A stretch of DNA of 37,144 bases from Elusimicrobiaceae bacterium (GTDB lineage Bacteria; Elusimicrobiota; Elusimicrobia; Elusimicrobiales; Elusimicrobiaceae): contig JAFUJU010000038.1 of the NCBI GenBank assembly GCA_017468055.1, positions 1 through 37,144 of the forward strand, in the 5' to 3' direction. This document shows positions 16,034-24,234 of the stretch, in pieces; the stretch's first letter is position 1, and the number at the start of each line of letters is the position of its first letter. Below the pieces are notes generated by a model that saw only the letters and a list, made by a program, of their open reading frames with translations, was not told where the DNA came from and did no database searches. Made by a program: the position numbers and the translations under genes.

Positions 16034-18845
16034 CAGTCTGCTCCTCAGGAACGGACAAACCTTCCCGTTCCAAGACTTCCGCGCAACGGTCACACAAATC
16101 GTGATGTGCACGTCCTTCGGTGCCGACTTCTTTTTTCCATTGCCAGCAGCGGGCACATTTTTGCCCTTCGGCATGTTCTACCACAATTTCCAAAGGTAGG
16201 TCTCCGCCGATAATTTCCACACAAGATACGATGAATATTTCTGACCACAACGAAGCATTTTCTTCTAAAAATTGCTTTGTTTTTTCATCATTCGTTTTGA
16301 AAATTACTTTTGCTTCCAAGGAAGAACCGATAATGCCTTTTTGGCGGGTCTCTTCTAAGGCTTTTTGCACGTCCTCGCGGATTTGGCGAATTTTATTCCA
16401 TTTCTCTTCCAAGGCCGCATCTGCCACCAAAGAGGCATGCAACGGCATATCGGAAAGGAAAATACTCTTGGGTAATCCTTTTCCGGCAGGAATTTTCAAA
16501 AATTCTTGCCAGGCTTCTTCACAGGTAAAGCACAAAACAGGTGCTGTTAATTGCAAGAGCGTGCGTACAATTTCTGCCAAGGCTGTTTGAGCACTGCGGC
16601 GGGCCGGAGAACCGGCACCCAAGGTGTACAAACGGTCTTTGGAGGCATCCAACAAGAAAGAGGACAAATCTAAAATACAGAAGTCCGTAATGGCACGCAT
16701 GGCACGGCGGAAGTTGAAATCGTCGTAAGCGGCGCGCACTTCCGTAATCAGTTGGTCCAAGCGGCCCAACATATAGCGGTCCATTTCTGCCATTTTTTCT
16801 GTTGCTACGGCATGGATTTCCGGCTCAAAATCAGACAAGTTACCCAATGCATAGCGAATGGTATTGCGCAATTTGCGGTAGGTATCAATCGGTCCGCCTA
16901 AAATTTCATCAGAAATACGCACATCTCCCTGATAGTCAGAGAAAGCCACCCACAAGCGCAAAATATCAGCACCGTATTTATTGATCACATCTTCAGGGTC
17001 AACACTGTTGCCCAAGGATTTGTGCATTTGGCGTCCGTCTTGTGCCAGCACCATACCGTGGGTCAAAATGGTCTTAAACGGGGCCGTACCTTCTAAAGTG
17101 AATGACGGAATATAAGAGCTCTGGAACCAACCGCGGTGCTGGTCGGACCCTTCGGAATAAACATCAGCCGGGAAAGAAAGCCCGCGGTCTTTGACCACTG
17201 CCGCCCAAGATACACCGCTATCCAACCATACATCTAAAATATCGGTTTCTTTGCGGAAATCGTGGCTGCCGCATTCACAGCTGTAACCTTGCGGCATGAG
17301 TTTTTCCACCGGATCAATAAACCAGAAATCAGATCCTTCATTCATGGCTCTTTCTTTGATAAAGTTAAAAAGTTCATGATTGATCTGGGCTTTACCGCAT
17401 TTTTTACAATACAAAATCGTTACCGGAGATCCCCAAAAACGCTGACGGGACAAACACCAGTCGGGGCGCAAGGCAATCATAGAACGCATACGTTCATCAC
17501 CGCCGGCGGGATAGAATTTTACATTGTCTAAATTTTTCATCAGTTTTTCGCGCAAGCCGTCTTTGTCAATACTCATAAACCATTGTTCGGTAGCACGGAA
17601 AATAATCGGGCTATGACAGCGCCAACAATGCGGATAACTGTGCACAATTTCTTGTTCTTTAATCAAACTGCCCAACTCAGCTAATTTTTTCACCATGAGC
17701 GGATTAGCTTCAAATACGTGCATTCCTTCAAATACACCGGCATCTTTGGTGTAGCAACCTTTCTCATCAACGGGGCAGAAAACTTCCAATCCCCATTGTT
17801 TTCCGGCGCGGAAATCGTCCTCACCGTGGCCCGGAGCAATATGTACGATACCTACACCGGCATCCATAGTGACAAAATCGGTCCAAATAATCGGGTTTTG
17901 TTTTTGGGTAAGCGGGTGATAATATTTCAAACCAACCAAGCTTTCCCCGCGTACAGCGCTGATTTTTTTGGCGTCCAGTTCTGTATTTTTCAAAAATTCC
18001 TCCGCCAACTTATCAGCCACCACATAATATTCGCCGGTTTTATTGTCTTGCAGAACGGCATAATCTTCTTCTTTATTCACAGCGGCAGCCATATTGGAAG
18101 GAATGGTCCACGGAGTGGTGGTCCAAACACCCAAAGAAACAGGTTTAGAAAAATCTAAATTGCCAAATACTTCAGAGGGAGCATTAACCAATTTAAAGCG
18201 CAGATAGATAGAAGAGGAGCTAACGTCTTTATATTCGGTTTCGGCATCGGCCAAAGCTGTTTCACAATGGGAACACCACGTAATGGTCTTTTGGCCTTTG
18301 TAAACATATCCTTTTTCAATCAAATCCAAAAACACACCAATTGTAATACCTTCATAGCGTTTGTCCATGGTTAAATACGGGTTGTCCCATTCGGCTTGCA
18401 CGCCTAAACGCTTAAACCCTTGTCGTTGCAAATCAATAAAACGGGCTGCAAATTCGCGCGCCTTTTTGCGGAAGGCAGGCACATCGGTGATGTGCTTTTT
18501 TTCCATTTTCAGTTCTTTCATCAACGCCTGTTCAATCGGCAGACCATGGCAGTCCCACCCCGGAATATACGGCGTATAATGGCCGGTCATAGCGCGGCTT
18601 TTGAGAATAATATCCTTAATAGTTTTGTCTAAAGCATGCCCAATATGAATTTTGCCGTTAGCATACGGAGGACCGTCGTGCAATACAAAATGTTTGCCGG
18701 CTTCATTTTTCTTTAAAATGGCCTTATACAAATCCATTTGTTGCCAAAATTCTAAAATTTTAGGTTCTTTTTGCGTAAGACCTGCACGCATCGGAAAGTC
18801 CGTTTTAGGGAGTAAAACGGTGGAAGAATATTTATTTTTTGCCAT
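16026..18845 (-). CDS. ileS: isoleucyl-tRNA synthetase
   Basis: Class I synthetase of 939 residues. The HIGH motif is at 67-70 (KIHIGHALDKT); GWDCHGLPIE follows; the editing domain includes WTTTPWTIPSN; the KMSKS loop reads QMHKSLGN at about 606-613, so the first Lys and Ser are replaced. A C-terminal zinc site has CARCWQW and LCDRCAEV. It charges tRNA-Ile in the cytosol. A -10-like TATAAT lies at 18877-18882 on the minus strand with no good -35, and the ribosome site is weak. It begins a six-gene operon (ileS, lspA, TPR lipoprotein, ATPase, queF, PrcB-like). No T-box fits in the short 110-base space upstream. Confidence 0.97.
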   Translation of the reverse strand: MAKNKYSSTVLLPKTDFPMRAGLTQKEPKILEFWQQMDLYKAILKKNEAGKHFVLHDGPPYANGKIHIGHALDKTIKDIILKSRAMTGHYTPYIPGWDCHGLPIEQALMKELKMEKKHITDVPAFRKKAREFAARFIDLQRQGFKRLGVQAEWDNPYLTMDKRYEGITIGVFLDLIEKGYVYKGQKTITWCSHCETALADAETEYKDVSSSSIYLRFKLVNAPSEVFGNLDFSKPVSLGVWTTTPWTIPSNMAAAVNKEEDYAVLQDNKTGEYYVVADKLAEEFLKNTELDAKKISAVRGESLVGLKYYHPLTQKQNPIIWTDFVTMDAGVGIVHIAPGHGEDDFRAGKQWGLEVFCPVDEKGCYTKDAGVFEGMHVFEANPLMVKKLAELGSLIKEQEIVHSYPHCWRCHSPIIFRATEQWFMSIDKDGLREKLMKNLDNVKFYPAGGDERMRSMIALRPDWCLSRQRFWGSPVTILYCKKCGKAQINHELFNFIKERAMNEGSDFWFIDPVEKLMPQGYSCECGSHDFRKETDILDVWLDSGVSWAAVVKDRGLSFPADVYSEGSDQHRGWFQSSYIPSFTLEGTAPFKTILTHGMVLAQDGRQMHKSLGNSVDPEDVINKYGADILRLWVAFSDYQGDVRISDEILGGPIDTYRKLRNTIRYALGNLSDFEPEIHAVATEKMAEMDRYMLGRLDQLITEVRAAYDDFNFRRAMRAITDFCILDLSSFLLDASKDRLYTLGAGSPARRSAQTALAEIVRTLLQLTAPVLCFTCEEAWQEFLKIPAGKGLPKSIFLSDMPLHASLVADAALEEKWNKIRQIREDVQKALEETRQKGIIGSSLEAKVIFKTNDEKTKQFLEENASLWSEIFIVSCVEIIGGDLPLEIVVEHAEGQKCARCWQWKKEVGTEGRAHHDLCDRCAEVLEREGLSVPEEQTVA

Positions 18846-18904
18846 GATACACTCTCACTTATAAGGATATATACTTTTATTATACGAAATATAGGTAAAA
18901 AAGA

Positions 18905-18933
18905 GAAAGAAAACCCCGCTCAAAAAGCGGGGT
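18905..18933 (-). terminator. terminator of pilin 2
   Basis: ACCCCGCT pairs with AGCGGGGT around a 5-base loop; on the minus strand it is followed by TTTTCTTTC. It separates pilin 2 from the ileS promoter. Confidence 0.85.
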
Positions 18934-18955
18934 AAAAGAGTTTATATTAAAAAGA

Positions 18956-19414
18956 TTAAAAATCTCGACAAGTGTAATGGTTCCCACCCGTTCCAACATC
19001 CGGATTTTGACAAGGCATCATTTGTTTGCAATCCTCCGACAAACACTCTACTGTTTTGCGGGGAGGTGGTCCGAAAAAAACATTATACTGCATCTTAATT
19101 TCACTCATGCTCCCTTTACCATTAAAACCTATCCAAACACTTCCAACATCTCCCTGTCCGCCACCTGTGGTCACGGTCCAATTTTTTATTTCATTGGGAA
19201 TATCAATGCTTAAATCTTCTAATTGATCTGTCAATTTACCCGTTTCCAATAAATAAATATCTTGTGCATCAAAAAATGCCTTTCCCAATGTCCATGTTTC
19301 AGCCGCCCTTGCTTTATTGACAGCTTTTGTATATTGCGGTAAGGCAACAGCAGACAAAATGCCGATTATAAGCACCACCACTAATAGTTCAATCAACGTA
19401 AAACCTTTTTTCAT
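18956..19414 (-). CDS. type IV pilin-like prepilin (pilin 2)
   Basis: A 152-residue prepilin with KKGFTLIELLVVV at the start, Gly-Phe processing site, Glu5 of the mature protein, and helix end SAVALPQYTKAVNKAR. The globular part has the pilin 1-like LETGKLTDQLEDLSIDI segment, then a Gly-rich stretch, and four cysteines near the C-terminus (VECLSEDCKQMMPC and YTCRDF). AGGAGGAG just before the ATG at 19414 sets the start. The leader region is clearly related to that of pilin 4. It has its own promoter (19488-19515) and terminator and stands alone between ileS and the nucleoside phosphorylase gene. Pilus subunit or pseudopilin; the role is open. Confidence 0.92.
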   Translation of the reverse strand: MKKGFTLIELLVVVLIIGILSAVALPQYTKAVNKARAAETWTLGKAFFDAQDIYLLETGKLTDQLEDLSIDIPNEIKNWTVTTGGGQGDVGSVWIGFNGKGSMSEIKMQYNVFFGPPPRKTVECLSEDCKQMMPCQNPDVGTGGNHYTCRDF

Positions 19415-19487
19415 TTTTCTCCTCCTGTAGAGCCAATATAACACCGCAAACGGCATTACAAAAGCCACAGACTATACCAACCACGAA

Positions 19488-19515
19488 ATTGTAGCAAAAA
19501 AAAAAAACGTGTCAA
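19488..19515 (-). promoter_or_regulatory. pilin 2 promoter with T-tract spacer
   Basis: Minus strand TTGACA-N16-TACAAT with a 12-T tract in the spacer. Upstream of the -35 it shares the block GCGCTATCTCTTGACA (one change) with pilin 3 and with the region before lon. The spacer length is near optimal. Confidence 0.9.
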
Positions 19516-19692
19516 GAGATAGCGCACTTTCCGTCGGAAAACAGCCCAACCGACCATCTCTTCTCTTTCGTCTTTGTGTGAGGTTTTTATGTGGGATATA
19601 AAAAGTTTGCTGTTTTATGCCCCCTTTCTTTTTCTCATTTAATATGCTATGCTGAAAGTCCACCCTACCAGAGGTGGAGGAGGACGTACCTT

Positions 19693-21006
19693 ATGAGAAT
19701 GTTGGACGTCATTATTAAAAAAAGAAACGGAAAAACACTAAACGCAGAAGAATTTAATTTTGTAGCACAAGCCGCAGCCAAGGGCACTGTACCTGATTAT
19801 CAGCTGTCGGCTTTTTTAATGGCCTGTTTCTTAAATCCGCTCAACGATAAAGAAACCGCCTTGTTTACCAAAGCCATGGCCCACTCGGGCGATCGCTTAG
19901 ATTTTAAAAAGGTAAAACTGCCCAAAGTAGATAAACATTCCACCGGCGGCGTAGGTGACGGTATTTCTCTGGCTTTAGCCCCGTTGGTGGCCTGTGCCGG
20001 CGTAGCGGTACCGATGATGTCCGGTCGCGGTTTAGGGCATACCGGCGGTACTTTGGATAAATTGGAAGCGATGAAAGGCTTTCAGGTGCGTGTGCCCAGC
20101 CCGCTCATTTATAAGCAAGTACAAAAATTAGGTATGTGTATGTTCGGCCAAACTAAGGATTTGGCTCCGGCAGACCGCAAGCTCTATTCGCTGCGCGATG
20201 CATCCGGCAGTGTGGAAAGCCGCCCGCTCATCGTGGCCAGTATCTTATCTAAAAAATATGCCGAGGGTGTAGATAGCCTGCTCATGGATGTGAAATACGG
20301 CTCCGGCGCATTTATGCAAAAGCTGGAAGACAGCCGCAAATTGGCAAAAGCTTTAGTATCTACGGCCAAACTCTTGGGCTTAAACTGCCGCGCACTGATT
20401 ACCTACATGGACCAACCTTTAGGGCGTGCTATCGGTAATGCTAACGAAATTTATCAAACCATTGAAATTTTAAGAGGCAACCAACATTTAGCACCGGACT
20501 TTTACGAACTCTTAATTGAAGAAGCGGCGCACATGTTGGTCATCAGCGGAAAAGAAAAGAATTTGGACAAAGCCCGCACTTTGTTAGAAGGCTATATTGC
20601 CGATGGATCTGCTTTAGATAAATTCCGCCAAATGCTCAAATGGCAAGGCTCTAACCCTGATATTGCAGACCACCCCGAAAAGCATTTACACAATGCCAAA
20701 CTAAAATTGGAATTTAAAGCTGATAAAAAAGGGTATGTCTCTTTTATTGATGCTAAAACCGCCGGTGTAGCAGGAGTACTTTTAGGGGCCGGACGCAATA
20801 CCATGGAAGATGAGATTGACTATGGGGCCGGTATTTGGCTGAGCAAAAAGGCAGGGGAAGCCGTACAAAAAGGTGAAGTAATTGCCACCCTCTATGCTTC
20901 TGATAAAAAACGCCTGCAGGCAGGTGCGGAGCTTTTTGCCAAAGCCGTTAAACTCTCCGCTAAAAAACCCAAACCTTACAAGTTAATTCAAGAAGTCATT
21001 AAATAA
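19693..21006 (+). CDS. pyrimidine-nucleoside phosphorylase / thymidine phosphorylase
   Basis: The 437-residue protein cleaves pyrimidine nucleosides with phosphate to the base and (deoxy)ribose 1-phosphate. Signatures are MRMLDVIIKKRNGK at the start, the phosphate-binding KHSTGGVGDG, the family motif SGRGLGHTGGTLDKLEA and the C-terminal barrel-sandwich domain GAGRNTMEDEIDYGAG. Length and the N-terminus resemble Bacillus Pdp; whether it is the broad Pdp or the narrower DeoA cannot be decided. The start is fixed by GGAGGAGGA at 19676-19684, 8 bases before the ATG at 19693; the frame is open upstream to 19591 without support. It is a single gene, convergent with the TPR gene ending at 21110. Confidence 0.93.
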   Translation: MRMLDVIIKKRNGKTLNAEEFNFVAQAAAKGTVPDYQLSAFLMACFLNPLNDKETALFTKAMAHSGDRLDFKKVKLPKVDKHSTGGVGDGISLALAPLVACAGVAVPMMSGRGLGHTGGTLDKLEAMKGFQVRVPSPLIYKQVQKLGMCMFGQTKDLAPADRKLYSLRDASGSVESRPLIVASILSKKYAEGVDSLLMDVKYGSGAFMQKLEDSRKLAKALVSTAKLLGLNCRALITYMDQPLGRAIGNANEIYQTIEILRGNQHLAPDFYELLIEEAAHMLVISGKEKNLDKARTLLEGYIADGSALDKFRQMLKWQGSNPDIADHPEKHLHNAKLKLEFKADKKGYVSFIDAKTAGVAGVLLGAGRNTMEDEIDYGAGIWLSKKAGEAVQKGEVIATLYASDKKRLQAGAELFAKAVKLSAKKPKPYKLIQEVIK

Positions 21007-21010
21007 ACAA

Positions 21011-21037
21011 AAACCCCGAGGTTTCCCCTCGGGGTTT
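21011..21037 (+). terminator. bidirectional terminator, first of two
   Basis: AAACCCCGAG pairs with CTCGGGGTTT around 7 bases. The T-run is better on the minus strand, but it lies right after the phosphorylase stop and can serve both convergent genes. Confidence 0.85.
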
Positions 21038-21049
21038 CTTGTTATAAGC

Positions 21050-21088
21050 AAAAGAGCAAGGGCCTTTCTGTCAGCACCTTGCTCTTTT
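21050..21088 (-). terminator. second terminator-like hairpin between convergent genes
   Basis: A perfect 12-bp stem, AAAAGAGCAAGG with CCTTGCTCTTTT, around a 15-base loop. It lies just past the end of the TPR gene and is usable in both directions. Confidence 0.75.
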
Positions 21089-21109
21089 AAATTTTGCCTG
21101 TTTCTCTTA

Positions 21110-22171
21110 TCAGGTGTAGCTCTCTAAGTAGGTATGCAAGCCCTCTTCTTTGGCTTGGCGGACACCGGCCTCATACAACTCTTCCGCTTCTTCCACTTGT
21201 CCCATGGCATAGAGTACCTGTGCCAAGGCCAGCTTGGTCAGGATTTGGCCACGCGTTTCATCCGAATTATCAAACAGCTCCCGCGCCGCCTGCAAATCGG
21301 CCAAAGCTTGCGGCAGTTTATTGCGACGTTTTAAAATATCGGCACGACCCCATTTTACAAAGCCCAAATCTACTTTATCGCCAATGCCGCTATAGAGAAT
21401 ATCGGCTTTGTTGTAATGGCGCAGGGCTTCATCATATTTTCCTTGTTGGCGCAAGCCGTTAGCCATGCCGCAGTTGGTATAGGCTTTGCCAAATAAATCT
21501 TCGGTTTTATTAAAAATCTTTTCAGCCAATTTATAATTTTTTACGCAATCATCAATTTTTCCGGCAATACGGCTAATCCCCGCTAAACCGCAATACCCGT
21601 AGGCTAAATTAATTTCATCACCGCATTTTTTGGCATGTTTGATAGATAATTTAAACTGAGCAATTCCTTCCTGCAGCATACCTTTTAAACGGTAAATACC
21701 GCCCTTAGCCCAACAAATAAAGCTCATACCGGCATAATCTTTTTCTTGCGTATAGGCCGCCAATACCGCATCTAATACTTCCAAGGCTTCGTCTAACCGG
21801 CCCCACGCACGCAAGGCCATGCCCATTTCCTGCATAGCACGCACAACATATTCGTCATATTCCAATTCTTGCGCCATTTTTAGTGCGTCTTCGGCCAATT
21901 CGTACGCGGCGGAAGAAACACCCAAGGTGCGGTAACAGGCCGCCATCGCCAGTAAAATATCCATGCGTTCTTCGGCTTGCATGGTAATCTTTAAGGCTTT
22001 GGCATAAGTTTCTATGGCTGGCTGAAAAGAGCCCAGTAACCGGTGGGCCTCCCCCAAAATAAAAAGGGCGGCAGAATCTAAATTTTTCTTTTTCTTTAAG
22101 ATTTCCAACACTTTGGAAGGTTTTTCTTCCAACCAAGATTGTAATTCTTCTATATTTATTTTTACAGCCAT
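21110..22171 (-). CDS. cytoplasmic TPR-repeat protein
   Basis: A 353-residue all-helical protein without signal peptide. From about residue 35 onwards it consists of TPR-type units (ALFILGEAHRLLGSFQPAI, AYGYCGLAGISRIAGK, AYTNCGMANGLRQQGKYD and others), with spacing nearer the 40-residue type seen in regulatory TPRs such as those of MalT/Rap-like proteins. GAGG before the ATG supports the start. It is the last gene of the flippase-carbonic anhydrase-regulator operon, 43 bases after the response regulator, with a strong hairpin in the gap. A role as a partner of the CheY-like protein is plausible from order alone. Confidence 0.8.
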   Translation of the reverse strand: MAVKINIEELQSWLEEKPSKVLEILKKKKNLDSAALFILGEAHRLLGSFQPAIETYAKALKITMQAEERMDILLAMAACYRTLGVSSAAYELAEDALKMAQELEYDEYVVRAMQEMGMALRAWGRLDEALEVLDAVLAAYTQEKDYAGMSFICWAKGGIYRLKGMLQEGIAQFKLSIKHAKKCGDEINLAYGYCGLAGISRIAGKIDDCVKNYKLAEKIFNKTEDLFGKAYTNCGMANGLRQQGKYDEALRHYNKADILYSGIGDKVDLGFVKWGRADILKRRNKLPQALADLQAARELFDNSDETRGQILTKLALAQVLYAMGQVEEAEELYEAGVRQAKEEGLHTYLESYT

Positions 22172-22187
22172 AATATCCTCTTTTTCA

Positions 22188-22219
22188 TGTAAAGACCGCC
22201 TAACGGCGGCCTGCTTACA
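22188..22219 (-). other. intercistronic stem-loop between regulator and TPR gene
   Basis: On the minus strand TGTAA, a 2-base bulge, then AGGCCGCC pairs with GGCGGTCT and TTACA around GTTA. The stem includes the regulator's stop codon and ends 17 bases before the TPR start codon. It lacks a U-run, so it is a likely stabiliser or processing signal rather than a full terminator. Confidence 0.6.
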
Positions 22220-22580
22220 TTTTTAAATATTTTTTAATTTCCGCCATAGAAGCGGCTAAATCATACGGCTTGGGAATAAAATAATCCGCTCCCGCCTCCG
22301 TAGCGCGCAGACGGCTTTCTTCATCTACTAAGGTGGACATAATTACCACCGGTATGCGCCACGTACTGTTATCCGTCTTTAAAAGTTTACACACTTCAAA
22401 ACCGCTGAGTTTCGGAAGCATCAGATCCAACAACACCAAATCCGGCTTTTCCCGTTTAGCAGCAGCCACTCCCTGCACTCCGTCGGACGCCCAAACTACA
22501 CTGATGCCTTCTATTTCCAAAGCACCTTTGAGCGCACCGGCTAAAGTTTTAGAATCCTCTATCAAAACTACTTTTTTCAT
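22215..22580 (-). CDS. single-domain response regulator (CheY-like)
   Basis: The 121-residue receiver domain has the acidic pair in LIEDSKT (residues 7-8), the phospho-acceptor Asp in LVLLDLMLPK (about residue 52), the Ser/Thr position in VVIMSTL and the conserved Lys in YFIPKPYD. No output domain is attached, so it acts through protein contacts. There is no histidine kinase in the window. The ATG overlaps the stop of the upstream gene (TAATG), giving coupling. The next gene encodes a TPR protein that could be its partner. Confidence 0.92.
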   Translation of the reverse strand: MKKVVLIEDSKTLAGALKGALEIEGISVVWASDGVQGVAAAKREKPDLVLLDLMLPKLSGFEVCKLLKTDNSTWRIPVVIMSTLVDEESRLRATEAGADYFIPKPYDLAASMAEIKKYLKM

Positions 22581-23095
22581 TACATTTGCTCTATACTGTC
22601 TTTAAATTTTTTACCCAAGCGTACATACTCGCGGGCGTTTTGAAGCATGGAATTAATTTCATCTTCCGTCAGCTCCCGTATTACTTTGGCAGGCACCCCC
22701 ATTACCAAAGATCCGGCCGGAATATTTTTGCCGGCAGTTACCACAGATCCGGCCCCAATTAAGCAGTTCGGGCCGATTTCACTCTCCAACACTACGGCAT
22801 TCATACCGATTAAACAGTTATCCCCAATTTTGCTGCCGTGTACAATGGCTCCGTGTCCCACAGTCACACCGCGACCGATAATGGCCGGACAATTATAATT
22901 GACATGCACACAAGCATTATCTTGAATATTGCTGTTTTCCCCCACTACAATCTCTGCAATATCCCCTCTTAATACCGCACACGGCCAAACGGATACATTT
23001 TCCCCCAAGGTTACGGCACAAGATACTACCGCCGTCGGGTGTATATAGGCACTGGGTGCTGTTTTGGGCACCAGCTCATCCATTCTTTCCTTCAT
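22580..23095 (-). CDS. gamma-carbonic-anhydrase-like hexapeptide-repeat protein
   Basis: The 171-residue protein is a left-handed beta-helix of hexapeptide repeats (IHPTAVVS, VSVWPCAVLRGD, IIGRGVTVGHGAIVHG, CLIGMNAVVLES) followed by a C-terminal helix. The three histidines of the gamma-CA zinc site are present: one in CVHVN and two in VGHGAIVHG. This fits the YrdA/PaaY group, for which activity as carbonic anhydrase or thioesterase helper is uncertain. Two starts are possible, at 23095 and at 23083 (preceded by AAGGA within the first codons); both overlap the end of the flippase-like gene. Confidence 0.88.
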   Translation of the reverse strand: MKERMDELVPKTAPSAYIHPTAVVSCAVTLGENVSVWPCAVLRGDIAEIVVGENSNIQDNACVHVNYNCPAIIGRGVTVGHGAIVHGSKIGDNCLIGMNAVVLESEIGPNCLIGAGSVVTAGKNIPAGSLVMGVPAKVIRELTEDEINSMLQNAREYVRLGKKFKDSIEQM

Positions 23096-24137
23096 ACATT
23101 GCCCCCTTTAATTTTTTGGATTGGCGCGGCGTTTCCGAAAGCTGCAACCCCCAATAAATGAAAATACTGATAATACCCGGTATCACGTAATAGACCACAC
23201 GGTAGATAAGGGTGGCCATGAGAGCCGCATCCCAATCAATACCCATTTGGGAAAAGACTGCCGTCATTGCCAATTCCATAGCCCCCAAACCACCGGGCAA
23301 AACCGGAATTAAGGTGGTCACCATACCCACGGCAAAACCCGTTACCAAGCCAGCCGCCGAGATATGCACCCCTACCGCACAGAAAGCAAAATAGAGCACC
23401 AAAATGGTAAACAACCAATCTGCACACACATACAAAATGGCCCAAGTCAATTTTTTCTTCTTTTTATGAATCAGGTCAATTCCTTCGTCCAATTGGTCCA
23501 CAAAAGTATCATAACGGCCTTTAGGAATTAAGGCACGGAAGAGATGAAATAAAATTTTATTAATCAGGCGAAAAATACGCCGCACCCATTTAGAGCGCCA
23601 TTCGTTATTAAATAAAAATGCCGTAATACACACACATACCGCGCACATGACCACAATAATCAACACATTCTTGAGAATTTGCATCGTAGTGGCAGAGGAG
23701 TTAAAAAACATCAATAACGAGCCTTGCAAAATAATAACCGCCAATACAAAATACAAAAGCACGCTGATCACAATACTAGCCGTTACACACATGCCAAACG
23801 GTACGCGGCGGCGATTGAGCAAATGGGCGCGCAAAGCAAATCCGCTTACGCCTAAACTGGATACAACATAATTGACAGTCGTGGACACCAAAGCAATCCC
23901 GATAGCAGCCCCTTTGTTAATGCGCCGCCCCATGATGCGCAGCACCTCATACAAGCTCAACCCCATCGCCACATAAATCATCATGGCGGAAGCCAAAGAA
24001 AGGAACAAGTATTTGGTTTGTACTTCTTGCCAAATTTTGACAAAACTGTCTTTGGCTTGATAAACCAACAACGCGATAATCCCCAAAGAGAGGATTATCC
24101 CCAATGTATAAATCCAAAATTTAATGCTCTTTTTCAT
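23076..24137 (-). CDS. lysylphosphatidylglycerol synthase TM-type flippase-like membrane protein
   Basis: A 353-residue polytopic membrane protein with about eight hydrophobic segments. The segments NYVVSSLGVSGFALRAHLL and TTLIPVLPGGLGAMELAM are the hallmark of the LPG_synthase_TM / UPF0104 family (MprF N-terminal flippase half, AglD-like). It lacks the soluble aminoacyl-transferase domain of MprF, so a lipid flippase or glycolipid role is inferred. It is first in a four-gene minus-strand operon, overlapping the next gene by 20 bases, and is divergent from uvrA. Confidence 0.85.
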   Translation of the reverse strand: MKKSIKFWIYTLGIILSLGIIALLVYQAKDSFVKIWQEVQTKYLFLSLASAMMIYVAMGLSLYEVLRIMGRRINKGAAIGIALVSTTVNYVVSSLGVSGFALRAHLLNRRRVPFGMCVTASIVISVLLYFVLAVIILQGSLLMFFNSSATTMQILKNVLIIVVMCAVCVCITAFLFNNEWRSKWVRRIFRLINKILFHLFRALIPKGRYDTFVDQLDEGIDLIHKKKKKLTWAILYVCADWLFTILVLYFAFCAVGVHISAAGLVTGFAVGMVTTLIPVLPGGLGAMELAMTAVFSQMGIDWDAALMATLIYRVVYYVIPGIISIFIYWGLQLSETPRQSKKLKGAMYEGKNG

Positions 24138-24234
24138 ATCTAGTCAAAAATTTCGCGCGTGCGCGCGCAAGGATACTTTTATAAATTATATAATTTATTT
24201 TTAAACAATTTACAAACAAAGCGGAAGGGTTCTT

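Noticed and set aside
16034-16174. 47-residue N-terminal extension of LspA
   Set aside because: Lies wholly within ileS, is polar and unlike LspA, and a TTG with a good ribosome site gives the normal length.
18846-18955. T-box leader of ileS
   Set aside because: The space is only 110 bases, holds the pilin 2 terminator, and shows no T-box sequence.
19591-19692. 34-residue extension of the nucleoside phosphorylase
   Set aside because: GGAGGAGGA directly precedes the ATG at 19693, and the extension has no family similarity.
24154-24168. Alternating CG tract between the flippase and uvrA genes
   Set aside because: A possible Z-DNA or hairpin element, but only 15 bases and no second copy or link to a promoter was seen.
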